This document shows, one piece after another, positions 19,242 through 28,447 of a DNA stretch of 64,000 nt; position 1 is the stretch's first letter; the number at the start of each line of letters is the position of its first letter. The notes beneath the pieces were generated by a model, which saw only the letters and a program-made list of their open reading frames with translations, was not told where the DNA came from and made no database searches. Origin of the DNA: Aequorivita sp. H23M31 (lineage in GTDB: Bacteria > Bacteroidota > Bacteroidia > Flavobacteriales > Flavobacteriaceae); NCBI RefSeq assembly GCF_004022485.1, contig NZ_CP034951.1, positions 930,001 to 994,000 of the forward strand, read 5' to 3'. The translations under genes were made by a program, and so were the position numbers.

Positions 19242-19352
19242 ATACTGTGCACAACAATATGTATAAGCAATGGCTTGTCCTCTGGAAAGCACTTGTTTGC
19301 AATTGTCCGTGACGAACCACGCCACTGCTACTAGCGAAACGTTACCAGTAAT

Positions 19353-19803
19353 TCTCCACGTAAAATTTTTCTATTAATTTGATACCCGTAATTTTTTACG
19401 CATTTGGTTCTGGAAATTTAATGGGGTACGGAAACGGAAATGCCTCGATTGGAATCAGCATTAGTACTGGAAATATAATTGAACTAAAAAGTGATTTTGC
19501 CTATTTATTAATGGAACTGAAAAATTAGACTACTGCCAAACGAGTGGACGGCTCCACCCGAAAATAGCAGCGAGGTGCGCCTTTCACCCCACATTAATCG
19601 TCTATCGGGACAGGCTTTATACGGCGGTCCGTAAATCATTGCCTCTTGAAAATTTCAGCTTGGAAAATTTTAAAAACAGCAGAACAGAACCTTTTGAAAA
19701 TGTCAACGGGTTATTTTATTCCACAATGTTTTATAAGACGAGTTGCGCCTCCCTCTACATGGAAATATGGAAAAAATCATCCTTAATTTTAAATTGAAAT
19801 AAA
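19353..19803 (+). other. Gene-poor debris region after the R-M cassette
   Basis: I see no intact gene. A frame open from about 19364 to the TAG at 19526-19528 encodes a Gly/Asn-rich tail (GSGNLMGYGNGNASIGIS then a LKSDFAYLLMELKN end); it could be the C-terminal remnant of a lost gene. The following 100 bases are richer in GC (CGAGTGGACGGCTCCACCCG and on) and unlike the flanks, suggesting foreign or recombined material. Confidence 0.35.
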
Positions 19804-20172
19804 ATGAAAGCAGTTTTAACAATAGGTCTTTTAATTTTAAGCAATTCTTTTATGATCATTGCTTGGTACGGACATTTAAAATTTTCAGAACTAAAATGGT
19901 TCAGCAAACTAGGACTAATCTCCATAATCCTAATAAGTTGGGGAATTGCATTTTTTGAATATATGTTCCAGGTACCGGCAAATAGAATCGGATTTAAAGA
20001 AAATGGAGGTCCTTTCACCCTTATCCAATTAAAAGTTATTCAGGAGGTTATCACATTGGCCGTTTTTGCTGTATTCACTTTAATTGTGTTCAAAACAGAA
20101 ACTTTCAGAATGAACCATATAATTGCTTTTGTATTTTTGATATTAGCAGTTTATTTTATGTTTAAAAAATAG
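19804..20172 (+). CDS. DUF486 small membrane protein (DMT family)
   Basis: A 122-residue four-helix membrane protein of the DUF486 family, related to small drug/metabolite transporters. Seen: helix 1 at about 3-20, AWYGHLKF after it, the conserved AFFEYMFQVPANRIGF between helices 2 and 3, LKVIQEVITLAVFAVFTL as helix 3, and a final helix at about 102-120. Substrate unknown. It starts a run of small plus-strand genes after the R-M region. Confidence 0.85.
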   Translation: MKAVLTIGLLILSNSFMIIAWYGHLKFSELKWFSKLGLISIILISWGIAFFEYMFQVPANRIGFKENGGPFTLIQLKVIQEVITLAVFAVFTLIVFKTETFRMNHIIAFVFLILAVYFMFKK

Positions 20173-20214
20173 AAATAGCTCCGGCTGTGAAGTGTAATCC
20201 TGAAAGAATTAAAA

Positions 20215-20358
20215 ATGCAATATTGTAGCATACTCAATTACATAAGTGTTATGTTATTAACGATTTCTATAATATTCCCATTGCTGCAATTTAATGGAGC
20301 CTTTTCGGAAAATCAAAATTTGTTTGAAGAATTAAAAATTTGGTTGTCTCCATACTAA
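20215..20358 (+). CDS. Possible 47-residue membrane peptide
   Basis: A short ATG frame between the DUF486 and reductase genes with one hydrophobic segment (about residues 8-24, ISVMLLTISIIFPLL). No family recognised. It may be chance; it is listed because it fills the gap and stops 12 bases before the next gene. Confidence 0.25.
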   Translation: MQYCSILNYISVMLLTISIIFPLLQFNGAFSENQNLFEELKIWLSPY

Positions 20359-20370
20359 AATAGGATTAAG

Positions 20371-20925
20371 ATGCGAAAATTAATAGTAACCCAGTGGACT
20401 TCCTTAGATGGAATTTCTGATGCACGTTCTATGAATAAATGGTGGTTACCATTTGACAGCCCAGGCCGGCAAAAGTATATTCAGGACACAATCAACAACT
20501 GTGAAATTATGCTCTACGGAAGAAAAACTTATGAAATGCTTCATCCGTATTGGTCTTCTTTCAAAGACAATGAGCAAGGTGTTGCAGACCATCTAAACAA
20601 CTGCAAAAAGTATGTAGTGTCCGCAAACCTTACAGAAGCACGTTGGGCCAATACAACCATTCTAGGGAAAGATTATATAAAAGAAATAGTTAAGATTAAA
20701 AGAGAAGATGGTGGATATATTTTGGTTCAGGGAAGTGCTTCGCTTATAAAACCATTACTTGAAGCTGGTCAAGTAGATGAGTTAAAACTATTGATCAATC
20801 CTTCAATCGTTGGGGATGGCGTAAAACTATTTTCTAATGAGGTTAATTGTAACTTAGCATTTTTAGACTTTAAGCAATTTGAAAAGAATGTGATATTGGT
20901 TACTTATAAACCCACTAAAAATTGA
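20371..20925 (+). CDS. Dihydrofolate reductase-like protein (RibD C-terminal family)
   Basis: A 184-residue member of the RibD C-terminal/YwjB-type group, which shares the dihydrofolate reductase fold and binds NADPH. Seen: TQWTSLDGISDA at the N-terminus, EIMLYGRKTYEML (about 48-60), the nucleotide-binding YILVQGSASLIKPLLEAG (about 115-132), and the VDELKLLINPSIVGDGVKLF end. The natural substrate of such stand-alone proteins is usually unknown; it is not the bifunctional riboflavin enzyme, since the deaminase part is absent. Confidence 0.85.
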   Translation: MRKLIVTQWTSLDGISDARSMNKWWLPFDSPGRQKYIQDTINNCEIMLYGRKTYEMLHPYWSSFKDNEQGVADHLNNCKKYVVSANLTEARWANTTILGKDYIKEIVKIKREDGGYILVQGSASLIKPLLEAGQVDELKLLINPSIVGDGVKLFSNEVNCNLAFLDFKQFEKNVILVTYKPTKN

Positions 20926-20954
20926 CGAAGAAAAACCTATTCTTTCTTCCGTTT

Positions 20955-22133
20955 TCAATAATTAAACTCTCCATATGTAGATTTGATGGTAAGTTTTTTC
21001 TTTTCGGAATCTTCCACATAGCCCACTATTTGGGCATCTACATTAAATGATTTAGAGATTTCAATAATGTTCTGGGCAACTGCCTTAGAAACATAAAGTT
21101 CCATTCTATGGCCCATATTGAAAACTTGGTACATTTCCTTCCAATCGGTTTTGCTCTCCGCCTGAATAAGCTTAAAAAGTGGTGGAACAGGAAACATATT
21201 ATTTTTCACTACATGAAGGTTTTCAATAAAATGAAGAATTTTGGTCTGGGCGCCGCCACTACAATGGATCATTCCGTGAATGTGGCTATTATCAACCTCA
21301 GCTAAAATTTGCTTTACTATGGGCGCATAAGTCCGAGTAGGCGAAAGAACCAGTTTTCCTGCATTTAATGGACTATCCTCTACCCTATCTTCCAATTTTT
21401 TTGAACCCGAATAAACCAGTTCCTGGGGAACGGAGGCATCAAAACTTTCTGGATATTTTTCAGCTAAATATTTATGGAATACGTCGTGTCGCGCAGAAGT
21501 CAGGCCATTACTGCCCATTCCTCCGTTGTACTCCTTTTCATAAGTCGCTTGTCCAAAGGAAGCTAAACCTACAATTACGTCGCCCCCTTGAATGTTCGCA
21601 TTGTCAATTACATCGCTACGTTTCATACGTGCGGTCACTGTGGAATCGACGATAATAGTTCGTACTAAATCGCCAACATCTGCAGTTTCACCACCAGTAG
21701 AACGAATGTTCAATCCAAATTCCTTCAATTCGGATATAAGTTCCTCAGTACCGTTTATTATTTCTGAAATAACCTCTCCGGGAATACAGTTTTTGTTCCG
21801 TCCAATTGTTGAGGACAACAGTATATTATCCACCGCACCTACGCAGAGCAAATCGTCTATGTTCATTATAAGGGCGTCCTGGGCGATCCCCTTCCAAACG
21901 GACAGATCCCCGGTTTCCTTCCAATAGGTATAAGCTAGGGAAGATTTGGTCCCCGCTCCATCGGCGTGCATTATTAAACAATAATCTGGATCACCCGTAA
22001 GGTAATCCGGAATTATTTTGCAAAACGCCTGAGGAAAAAGACCTTTATCCACATTTTTTATGGCATTGTGTACATCTTCCTTACCTGCGGAAACGCCTCT
22101 CTGTGCGTAGCGTTTAGAAATTTCCTTACTCAT
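20955..22133 (-). CDS. purM: Phosphoribosylformylglycinamidine cyclo-ligase (AIR synthase)
   Basis: A 392-residue cytoplasmic enzyme that closes the imidazole ring in purine synthesis (FGAM + ATP to AIR). The start is taken at ATG 22133 because homologues begin MSKEISKRYAQRGVSAGKED; a longer frame reaches 22241 but has no homologous N-terminus. Seen: the YAQRGVSAGKED ATP-binding start, MHADGAGTKSSLAY, the NIDDLLCVGA block, RSTGGETADVGD and GLASFGQATY. Bacteroidota PurM is longer than the E. coli form (about 345). It converges on the reductase gene with only a 29-base gap. Confidence 0.9.
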   Translation of the reverse strand: MSKEISKRYAQRGVSAGKEDVHNAIKNVDKGLFPQAFCKIIPDYLTGDPDYCLIMHADGAGTKSSLAYTYWKETGDLSVWKGIAQDALIMNIDDLLCVGAVDNILLSSTIGRNKNCIPGEVISEIINGTEELISELKEFGLNIRSTGGETADVGDLVRTIIVDSTVTARMKRSDVIDNANIQGGDVIVGLASFGQATYEKEYNGGMGSNGLTSARHDVFHKYLAEKYPESFDASVPQELVYSGSKKLEDRVEDSPLNAGKLVLSPTRTYAPIVKQILAEVDNSHIHGMIHCSGGAQTKILHFIENLHVVKNNMFPVPPLFKLIQAESKTDWKEMYQVFNMGHRMELYVSKAVAQNIIEISKSFNVDAQIVGYVEDSEKKKLTIKSTYGEFNY

Positions 22134-22415
22134 CGGGCTGGTGATTATAATTTGAATGCAAAAGTACGGATTAATAAAAAAGCCTACAATGTAGGATGAT
22201 AAATAGCAAATGGGTTGTTCAATAATTTTAGAACAACCCATTTGTGAATACTATTCCAAATTATTGAAAAAACCAGAAAATGAGCTTACTTAAATATAGT
22301 TTACCGATTTTCATAAATAATAATCTCTGCGCTCTTTGTGACTCCGCGGATAACCTAGATCCTAGAAAAACTTTGTTTATAGCCTCCAGTTTATAAATTT
22401 AATCCCGTAATTCTT

Positions 22416-22478
22416 CTAGCGGCCCTTTAGGCTTAAAAGTCCGCTAAAAATTATGTTGGTATCGACAACGAGTTTCAC
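22416..22478 (-). pseudogene. Truncated PIN-domain (VapC-like) toxin
   Basis: A GTG at 22478 overlaps the antitoxin stop codon (GTGA) and opens a frame reading VKLVVDTNIIFSGLLSLKGR before a TAG at 22416. The KLVVDTNIIFSGLL stretch is the first strand and catalytic Asp of a PIN-domain RNase, but the remaining 110 or so residues are absent. This is the stub of a toxin gene. The start overlap shows the original operon layout. Confidence 0.75.
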
Positions 22479-22678
22479 TTTACAAAACGACTTTTGTTTT
22501 TATTCCACCAAGAAGATTTAGATTCGGAAGAAAGTTTGTCGATTTGTTCTTGAGTAGCTTCGCTTTTTGATGCTATTTCTCGGAACTTTAAATAATCCAA
22601 AATACGCTGCAGTCCGACCAAATCAGTTCCTGATGGCAGTCGAATGAGTATTTCCTTATTTGTTCTTTCTATTTGCAT
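22475..22678 (-). CDS. Orphan antitoxin of a PIN-toxin pair
   Basis: A 67-residue small protein starting MQIERTNKEILIRLPSGTDL, with LQRILDYLKFREIASKSEAT and a basic C-terminus (WWNKNKSRFVK). Size, the LPSG..LQRILDYLKFREI pattern and the four-base overlap with the start of a PIN-domain stub identify it as the antitoxin of a Bacteroidota VapBC-like module. With the toxin truncated it has no visible partner here. It may persist as a repressor of related systems or be in decay. Confidence 0.65.
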   Translation of the reverse strand: MQIERTNKEILIRLPSGTDLVGLQRILDYLKFREIASKSEATQEQIDKLSSESKSSWWNKNKSRFVK

Positions 22679-22744
22679 ATTTAAATATCCTCAAAATTTT
22701 CATTCGCACCAAAATTCCCTTCTCAGATACCTGACAATCTGATT

Positions 22745-24931
22745 CTATTTCGTAAAAAGCAATTCCCTATATTTAGTAAGCGGCCAAAGTTCATCATCTA
22801 CCAATAGCTCCATTTTATCACAGTGATAGCGGATTATTTCGAAATATGGCTTTACATTATCACAATAAGCAAAAGCACGTTCCTCTGGATCTTCAATTAT
22901 ATTGGCTTTTTTACGCTCCCCGATCATATCGGTGATCCCCTTATTTATCTTGGAAATGTGGCCACTTATTTTTTCAATAAGATGCATTTGTTCGCCAGCA
23001 AACTCCTTGAACTCAGTACCATAAATATTCTTTAGACCCTGCACATTTTCAAGAAGAATATTTTGATACTGGATTGCCGTTGGAATAATATGATTACGTG
23101 CGATATCTCCCAAAATACGGCCTTCAATCTGGATGCGCATTGCATATTCTTCCAATTCAATCTCATGACGGGCTTCCATTTCAACCTTGCTGAGAATTCC
23201 CAATTCTTCAAACAGCGCAATGGACTTTTTAGAAACCTTAGCTTTTAAAGCTTCCGGCGTACTTCTAAAGTTGCTCAATCCACGTTTTGCTGCCTCCTTC
23301 TCCCAAGCTTCTCCATATCCGTCACCTTCAAAACGGATTCGTTTGGATTCCTTAATGTATTCCCGAAGTACGTTAAAAATGGCATCGTCCTTCTTCATCT
23401 TTTTATTGGCAATCAAATCATCTACTTTCTTTTTAAAGGAAAGAAGTTGTTTGGCAACAATAGCATTAAGCACGGTCATAGGATTGGCGCAATTCGCCGT
23501 GGAGCCAACCGCTCTAAATTCGAATTTGTTACCGGTAAATGCAAAAGGAGAAGTTCGGTTTCGGTCCGTATTATCGAGTAAGATTTCCGGAATTTTTCCC
23601 ACAACATTCAGTTTGAGGTCGGTTTTTTCTTGGGGTGAAAGTTTCCCGTCCGTAACTTTTTCAAGCTCGTCAAGTACATCCGTTAATTGGGATCCTATAA
23701 ATACCGAAACAATTGCTGGGGGAGCCTCGTTCGCTCCCAATCTATGGTCATTTCCGGCACTGGCAATAGAAGCCCGAAGAAGATCTTCATATTCATTAAC
23801 GGCCTTGATGGTATTTATAAAAAACGTAAGGAATTGTAGGTTTTTGGTAGGTGTTGTTCCGGGTCCCAATAGATTGACTCCTGTATTAGTTGCTAGCGAC
23901 CAGTTGTTATGCTTTCCGCTTCCATTTACTCCGGCAAAGGGTTTTTCGTGAAATAATACCTTGAAATGATGCTTTTCTGCGATCTTATTCATAAGATCCA
24001 TCAATAACGTATTATGGTCCACGGCAAGATTTGTTTCCTCAAAAATAGGCGCCAACTCAAATTGGTTTGGAGCTACTTCGTTGTGCCGGGTTTTAACCGG
24101 AATTCCCAAATACATACACTCAGTTTCCAAGTGTCGCATAAAATTTAGAACGCGAGAGGGGATGGAACCAAAATAATGGTCATCCAATTGCTGTCCTTTC
24201 GCGGCGGTATGCCCCAATAATGTTCTTCCCGCTAAGGAAATATCGGGTCTGGAAGCAGCCATAGCGCTATCTATAAGGAAGTATTCCTGTTCCCATCCCA
24301 AGGTATTGTTTACCTTGGTAACATTTTTATCAAAATATTTCGCTACAGAGGTTGCGGCGTGGTCGATGGCCTGGAGCGCCCGAAGTAACGGTGTTTTATA
24401 ATCCAGCGCTTCTCCGGTATAAGAAACAAAAACCGTGGGAATACATAATGTTGTACCGTAGATAAACGCTGGAGAGGATGGATCCCAAGCAGTATAACCT
24501 CTGGTTTCAAAAGTGTTTCGAATCCCGCCACTCGGAAAGCTGGAAGCATCTGGTTCTTGTTGAACCAATTGGGTCCCGCCGAATTTCTCAATGGCATGTC
24601 CATTTTCCATGGTTTCAAAAAATGCGTCGTGTTTTTCTGCCGTAGCTCCGGTAAGAGGTTGAAACCAGTGGGTATAATGAGTCGCACCTTTGGTAATTGC
24701 CCATTCTTTCATTCCAGTTGAAATGTGATCGGCAAGATTCCGGTCTATTTTGGTACCCTTTTCCATAGCACTCATAACGCTTTGAAAAGAATCTTTCGTC
24801 AGATACTGGCGCATAGAAGATTCATTAAAAACGTTCCTTTCAAAAATATCAGAACGTCTTTCTGGTTCTTGAACGGGAATTGGTTTCCTACCAAGGCTTT
24901 CTTTGACAGCGTAAAATCTAAGTGTGGACAT
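22745..24931 (-). CDS. glnN: Glutamine synthetase type III
   Basis: A 728-residue cytoplasmic enzyme that makes glutamine from glutamate, ammonia and ATP. Length and layout match the GSIII (GlnN) type typical of Bacteroidota, nearly twice GSI. Seen: the type-III N-terminal KGATHYTHWFQPLTG, the substrate block RHNEVAPNQFELAPIFEE, GVNGSGKHNNWSLATNTG, GNDHRLGANEAPPAIVSVFI and FAFTGNKFEFRAVGSTANCA. It has a TATTTTTG box upstream. No GlnB/AmtB neighbours are visible, so nitrogen control is not evident locally. Confidence 0.95.
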   Translation of the reverse strand: MSTLRFYAVKESLGRKPIPVQEPERRSDIFERNVFNESSMRQYLTKDSFQSVMSAMEKGTKIDRNLADHISTGMKEWAITKGATHYTHWFQPLTGATAEKHDAFFETMENGHAIEKFGGTQLVQQEPDASSFPSGGIRNTFETRGYTAWDPSSPAFIYGTTLCIPTVFVSYTGEALDYKTPLLRALQAIDHAATSVAKYFDKNVTKVNNTLGWEQEYFLIDSAMAASRPDISLAGRTLLGHTAAKGQQLDDHYFGSIPSRVLNFMRHLETECMYLGIPVKTRHNEVAPNQFELAPIFEETNLAVDHNTLLMDLMNKIAEKHHFKVLFHEKPFAGVNGSGKHNNWSLATNTGVNLLGPGTTPTKNLQFLTFFINTIKAVNEYEDLLRASIASAGNDHRLGANEAPPAIVSVFIGSQLTDVLDELEKVTDGKLSPQEKTDLKLNVVGKIPEILLDNTDRNRTSPFAFTGNKFEFRAVGSTANCANPMTVLNAIVAKQLLSFKKKVDDLIANKKMKKDDAIFNVLREYIKESKRIRFEGDGYGEAWEKEAAKRGLSNFRSTPEALKAKVSKKSIALFEELGILSKVEMEARHEIELEEYAMRIQIEGRILGDIARNHIIPTAIQYQNILLENVQGLKNIYGTEFKEFAGEQMHLIEKISGHISKINKGITDMIGERKKANIIEDPEERAFAYCDNVKPYFEIIRYHCDKMELLVDDELWPLTKYRELLFTK

Positions 24932-24957
24932 TTTTTTGATTTAGGGGTTAGAATGCG

Positions 24958-24965
24958 CAAAAATA
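24958..24965 (-). promoter_or_regulatory. Promoter -7 box for glnN
   Basis: Read on the minus strand this is TATTTTTG, matching TAnnTTTG, 26 bases ahead of the glnN start. Confidence 0.45.
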
Positions 24966-25072
24966 CTTTTTTATCGAACACACCCCCTAAAAATTAACCC
25001 TAAATTTTTTATAAACTTATCTATTTATTCCCTACCCCCTATTTAAAAGTATATTCAATAGAAATATAGAAA

Positions 25073-26026
25073 CTACATCATAAAGGTTATCCCTAAGAAA
25101 AGAGCATACCCCACAACCAAGAAAATGCCTTTATTTCTTTGTAGTTCAAATTTCTGAGGAAGAAATGCCAGCGGAATAAGGATAATTCCGAAACCGATCA
25201 TCCAAAAAATATCACTGCCTAATACTTCGCTACTTTTAACTGCAATGGGTTGAATTAGCGAAGTAATTCCCAATACTGCGGCAATATTGAAAATATTCGA
25301 TCCTATAAGATTTCCTAGGGAAATTGCTTTTTCCTTTTTTAAAGCTGCAATAATAGAGGCGGCCAATTCGGGAATACTGGTTCCCACTGCGATCATGGTA
25401 ACTGCTATAACGCGTTGACTAACATTAAAACTTTCTGCAAGAGAAACTGCCCCACTTACCAAGAATTTACTGCCTCCATAAAGTGAAGCAGCGCCAATCA
25501 AAAGCCAGACAACAATTTTAAAATTGGATGCCATTGAAAGTCCATCATCGATATCATCGCTTACGGGGTTCGATTTTTCGGTTTTCCTCGATTTTCTTAT
25601 CAAAATCCACAGGTATACAATAAGAATGAGCAATAAAGCGAATCCTTCGGTTCGAGAAATTTCACTTCCACTTTTCAAAATGAAATATAAGGCAACCGAA
25701 AGCAAAGCCATAGTGGGCCAATTAAATTTATAGAATTCCTTTCCTACCGCCAAAGGAGAGATTATTGCCGTAACGCCCAAGACCAGACCAATGTTGGCGA
25801 TATTGGATCCAATTACGTTTCCTAAAGCTATATCGGAATATCCCTCGAGGGCGGCTTGCAGACTTACCAAAAGTTCGGGTAGGGAGGTGGCAAAGGAAAC
25901 AACCGTGAGTCCGATTACCATTTTCGAAAGACGAAGCTTAAAAGAAAGACCTACAGAGGAGCGAACCAGAAATTCCCCTCCTACCACCAATAATGTAAAT
26001 CCTAGCAATACATATAAATAATCCAT
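25073..26026 (-). CDS. Calcium/sodium antiporter (CaCA family)
   Basis: A 317-residue inner-membrane exchanger with ten or so helices and the internal repeat of the CaCA family. The two alpha-repeats are visible: TVVSFATSLPELLVSLQAAL with DIALGNVIGSNIANIGLVLG in the first half (about 42-86), and AVGTSIPELAASIIAALKKE with ISLGNLIGSNIFNIAAVLG in the second. Both keep the ion-binding Glu and the GN.IGSN motif. It resembles YrbG; whether it exchanges Ca2+ for Na+ or H+ cannot be told. Confidence 0.9.
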   Translation of the reverse strand: MDYLYVLLGFTLLVVGGEFLVRSSVGLSFKLRLSKMVIGLTVVSFATSLPELLVSLQAALEGYSDIALGNVIGSNIANIGLVLGVTAIISPLAVGKEFYKFNWPTMALLSVALYFILKSGSEISRTEGFALLLILIVYLWILIRKSRKTEKSNPVSDDIDDGLSMASNFKIVVWLLIGAASLYGGSKFLVSGAVSLAESFNVSQRVIAVTMIAVGTSIPELAASIIAALKKEKAISLGNLIGSNIFNIAAVLGITSLIQPIAVKSSEVLGSDIFWMIGFGIILIPLAFLPQKFELQRNKGIFLVVGYALFLGITFMM

Positions 26027-26217
26027 AGAAAAAATAAGTGGTTGCGAAGATAGCGATACCTTATTGGGTGGGATACTATTTTTATAGGTTTTGGAGCAAA
26101 GGAGTTCAGAGTTATGAGTCTGACTTCTGAATTATGAATTATAAAAAATTACAAATTGATGTTTATTATCCCATTTACCCCTACCGTCTATCGACTAAAG
26201 TCTACCAACTACATTAA

Positions 26218-27813
26218 TCACCAATCTATCGGTCTGTAATCTTTTAGAAATTTTCCGCTCCAATGTTTTCCCGTATTTATACCATCGATCAGGGGATCCA
26301 TTACACGGGCTGCACCATCAACAATATCCAAGGGAGGTTGGAAGTCGTGGAGTTCTTCTTTTCGCTTGGCCAGATCTACTGGATCTTCATCGGTAACCCA
26401 ACCGGTATCCACGGCGTTTATGTAGATACCATCTTTAGCGAGACTGCCTGCAGCGGTATGGGTAAGCATATTCAGGGCAGCTTTTGCCATATTGGTATGC
26501 GGGTGTCGGTCCTCCTTAAAAAATCGATGAAACTTCCCTTCCATTGCGGACACATTTATAATATGTTTCTTTCCTGTGTTGGTCTTTTTCATTATCTCAC
26601 TTAAACGGTTGCAAAGAACAAAGGGTGCAATGCTATTGACTAATTGGACCTCAATCATTTCCGTAGTTTCTATTTCGCCGAGCCTCAATCTCCAGCTATT
26701 GGTTTTGCGGAGATCTACCTGCTGTAAATCCGCATCCAGTTTTCCTTCCGGAAATACCTCGCTGGCTGTTAGAGAATTATCAAAACTATACGGTATCTGT
26801 GAAAGTTTGGCAGATGCGCGGATACCAATTCCAGGTTCCTTCCCATGCCAAGTTACTGGAATATTTTTATTTGGATTGGATCCCATTTCATCCGTGAGGG
26901 ATTTTAGGTCCATCAAGCAATTGCGATGATCTTGTAATAAATTTGAAACAAAGGTAGGATGCGATTCAAACGGCATTTCCTCCTTCGGCATCATATGTTT
27001 GTAAAAACCTGCGGGACGACGTACTGTTTGTGCGGCATTATTGATTAAAATATCCAGATTCTCATATTTTTGGCCAATATAGTTGCAGAAAATCTCCACA
27101 CTTGGAATGTGCCGTAAATCCAGACCATGGATCTTCAACCGATCTGCCCATTTATGAAAATCTTCTTCTTGGGCAAAACGATAGGCGGAATCCACAGGAA
27201 ATCTGGTAGTTGCAATAACGGTAGCACCTGCTCTTAGCAACATTAAGGTAATATGATAACCTATTTTTAACCTAGAGCCAGTAATAATGGCTACTTGTCC
27301 GGTCAAATCTGTTGTTTGGAATCTCTTGGCATAGTTGAAATCTCCACATTCCGTACACATAGCATCATAAAAATGGTGCATTGTAGTAAATAAGGTTTTG
27401 CACACATAGCAATTTCTTGGAGATTCCAGTTCTAGTTCTTCCTTTGAGGCAATTTCGGCAGCGTGAAGAAGTTTAGGAGCCATAAAGACAACATTTTCAC
27501 GGGCGCTGCGTATTCCCGTTTCCTTTCGTGCGGTTCTATCTTTTGCTGCCAAACGTCGCTTCTCGGCCTTTTTGGCGTCTTTCTTTCTACGGGAAAATTC
27601 ATCACGATTTGGACGAGAAAGTTTTCCCGATGCCTTGATCAATGCAATTCTTTGTTGTTTGGGAATTTCAAAAATCAAATCGGTATTGTTATTTAACAAC
27701 TCGAGAGTGGCGATACACTTGGAAATTTCTGCGGAACCTATTTCCAACTCCATTGCCATTGCCGATCGCTTTTCCAAATTCAGCTCACTTTCCACATTAT
27801 TCCTTTTATCCAT
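26218..27813 (-). CDS. Zinc-ribbon short-chain dehydrogenase/reductase with altered active site
   Basis: A 531-residue protein. Residues 1-125 are a charged, Lys/Arg-rich helical extension; Cys135, Cys138, Cys153 and Cys156 (CYVC...CTEC) form a probable zinc ribbon; from about 168 an SDR Rossmann domain follows with TGSRLKIG (178-185) and NNAAQT (about 258). The SDR catalytic Ser is present (VSAMEG, Ser422) and Lys444, but the residue four before the Lys, normally the catalytic Tyr, is Thr440 in HTNMAK. A long insert (about 270-380) separates the halves. Function unknown; classical oxidoreduction is doubtful. Confidence 0.75.
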   Translation of the reverse strand: MDKRNNVESELNLEKRSAMAMELEIGSAEISKCIATLELLNNNTDLIFEIPKQQRIALIKASGKLSRPNRDEFSRRKKDAKKAEKRRLAAKDRTARKETGIRSARENVVFMAPKLLHAAEIASKEELELESPRNCYVCKTLFTTMHHFYDAMCTECGDFNYAKRFQTTDLTGQVAIITGSRLKIGYHITLMLLRAGATVIATTRFPVDSAYRFAQEEDFHKWADRLKIHGLDLRHIPSVEIFCNYIGQKYENLDILINNAAQTVRRPAGFYKHMMPKEEMPFESHPTFVSNLLQDHRNCLMDLKSLTDEMGSNPNKNIPVTWHGKEPGIGIRASAKLSQIPYSFDNSLTASEVFPEGKLDADLQQVDLRKTNSWRLRLGEIETTEMIEVQLVNSIAPFVLCNRLSEIMKKTNTGKKHIINVSAMEGKFHRFFKEDRHPHTNMAKAALNMLTHTAAGSLAKDGIYINAVDTGWVTDEDPVDLAKRKEELHDFQPPLDIVDGAARVMDPLIDGINTGKHWSGKFLKDYRPIDW

Positions 27814-28111
27814 AATTACAGATCCAATTACCCTTTAAATTCCACAGGCAAATATAGTCACAGTTTTTAACCATTGGAAATTGAAAAACTGAGTTTTTTG
27901 CAATCCAATAACCCTAAAACCAGCTTTCTTTTTACACCCCAAAAATTCCTAAACTTTGGAGGAAGAATCACCGATTTATTTCACAAAAAATTGGCAAAAC
28001 AGTTTGAAACACCGGGGTTTGTATTAAATTATTATTAAAGTCGATTATTACGAAATGTAGCAATGAAATAAACATGTATCTTCACATTAAATAAGAAAAA
28101 AACCAAAAATT

Positions 28112-28345
28112 ATGAGTACGAAGAGAACAGGATTATTAGCATTAATTGGAATAGCAGCAGGTGCTTTTGCGTTTTGGAAATATAAAAACATGACGCCGGA
28201 AGAAAAAGAAAAAATAAAATCTAAAGTAAGCGACACCGGTCGTAGAATCAAAGAAACTGTTGGTGATGTAGAATCTACTATTTCCGACAAATATGATTCT
28301 TTAAAAAACAAAGCAAAGCAAGAATATAAGGATGTAACTCCTTAA
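28112..28345 (+). CDS. Small YtxH-like membrane-anchored protein
   Basis: A 77-residue protein with one N-terminal membrane segment (about residues 7-23, GLLALIGIAAGAFAFWKY) and a charged helical tail (EEKEKIKSKVSDTGRRIKET then SDKYDSLKNKAKQEYKD). This resembles YtxH/general-stress-type small proteins. Role unknown. It is monocistronic with its own terminator. Confidence 0.65.
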   Translation: MSTKRTGLLALIGIAAGAFAFWKYKNMTPEEKEKIKSKVSDTGRRIKETVGDVESTISDKYDSLKNKAKQEYKDVTP

Positions 28346-28365
28346 TGGCATTCCACTTTATCATG

Positions 28366-28398
28366 AAAAATCCCGCTATAATTGCGGGATTTTTTTGT
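28366..28398 (+). terminator. Rho-independent terminator
   Basis: The stem AAAAATCCCGC (28366-28376) pairs with GCGGGATTTTT (28384-28394), with a T-run; it ends the YtxH-like gene. Confidence 0.88.
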
Positions 28399-28447
28399 TT
28401 TATATTTTAAATTTTGGATTATCAGCTTCTTCTGAAATAGCGATTAT

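Larger units (their letters stand above)
17585..19352. mobile_element. Cassette-like element carrying a restriction-modification system
   Basis: The two-gene R-M unit is bracketed by similar sequences in the same orientation: ACGTTAGCTACAAT at 17585-17598 and ACGTTACCAGTAAT at 19339-19352 (10 of 14 bases equal). Just inside the right copy is an imperfect inverted repeat, AGCAATGGCTTG (19266-19277) against CACGCCACTGCT (19318-19329, 10 of 12 pairs). An imperfect hairpin after a gene, ending in a GTTA core repeated before the next gene, is the layout of gene cassettes with attC-like sites. No integrase is in the window. Cassette mobility is inference. Confidence 0.45.

Noticed and set aside
23187..23951. 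A 254-codon open frame on the plus strand
   Set aside because: It lies antisense inside glnN, has Ser/Phe-rich low-complexity composition and no family; it mirrors the conserved gene.
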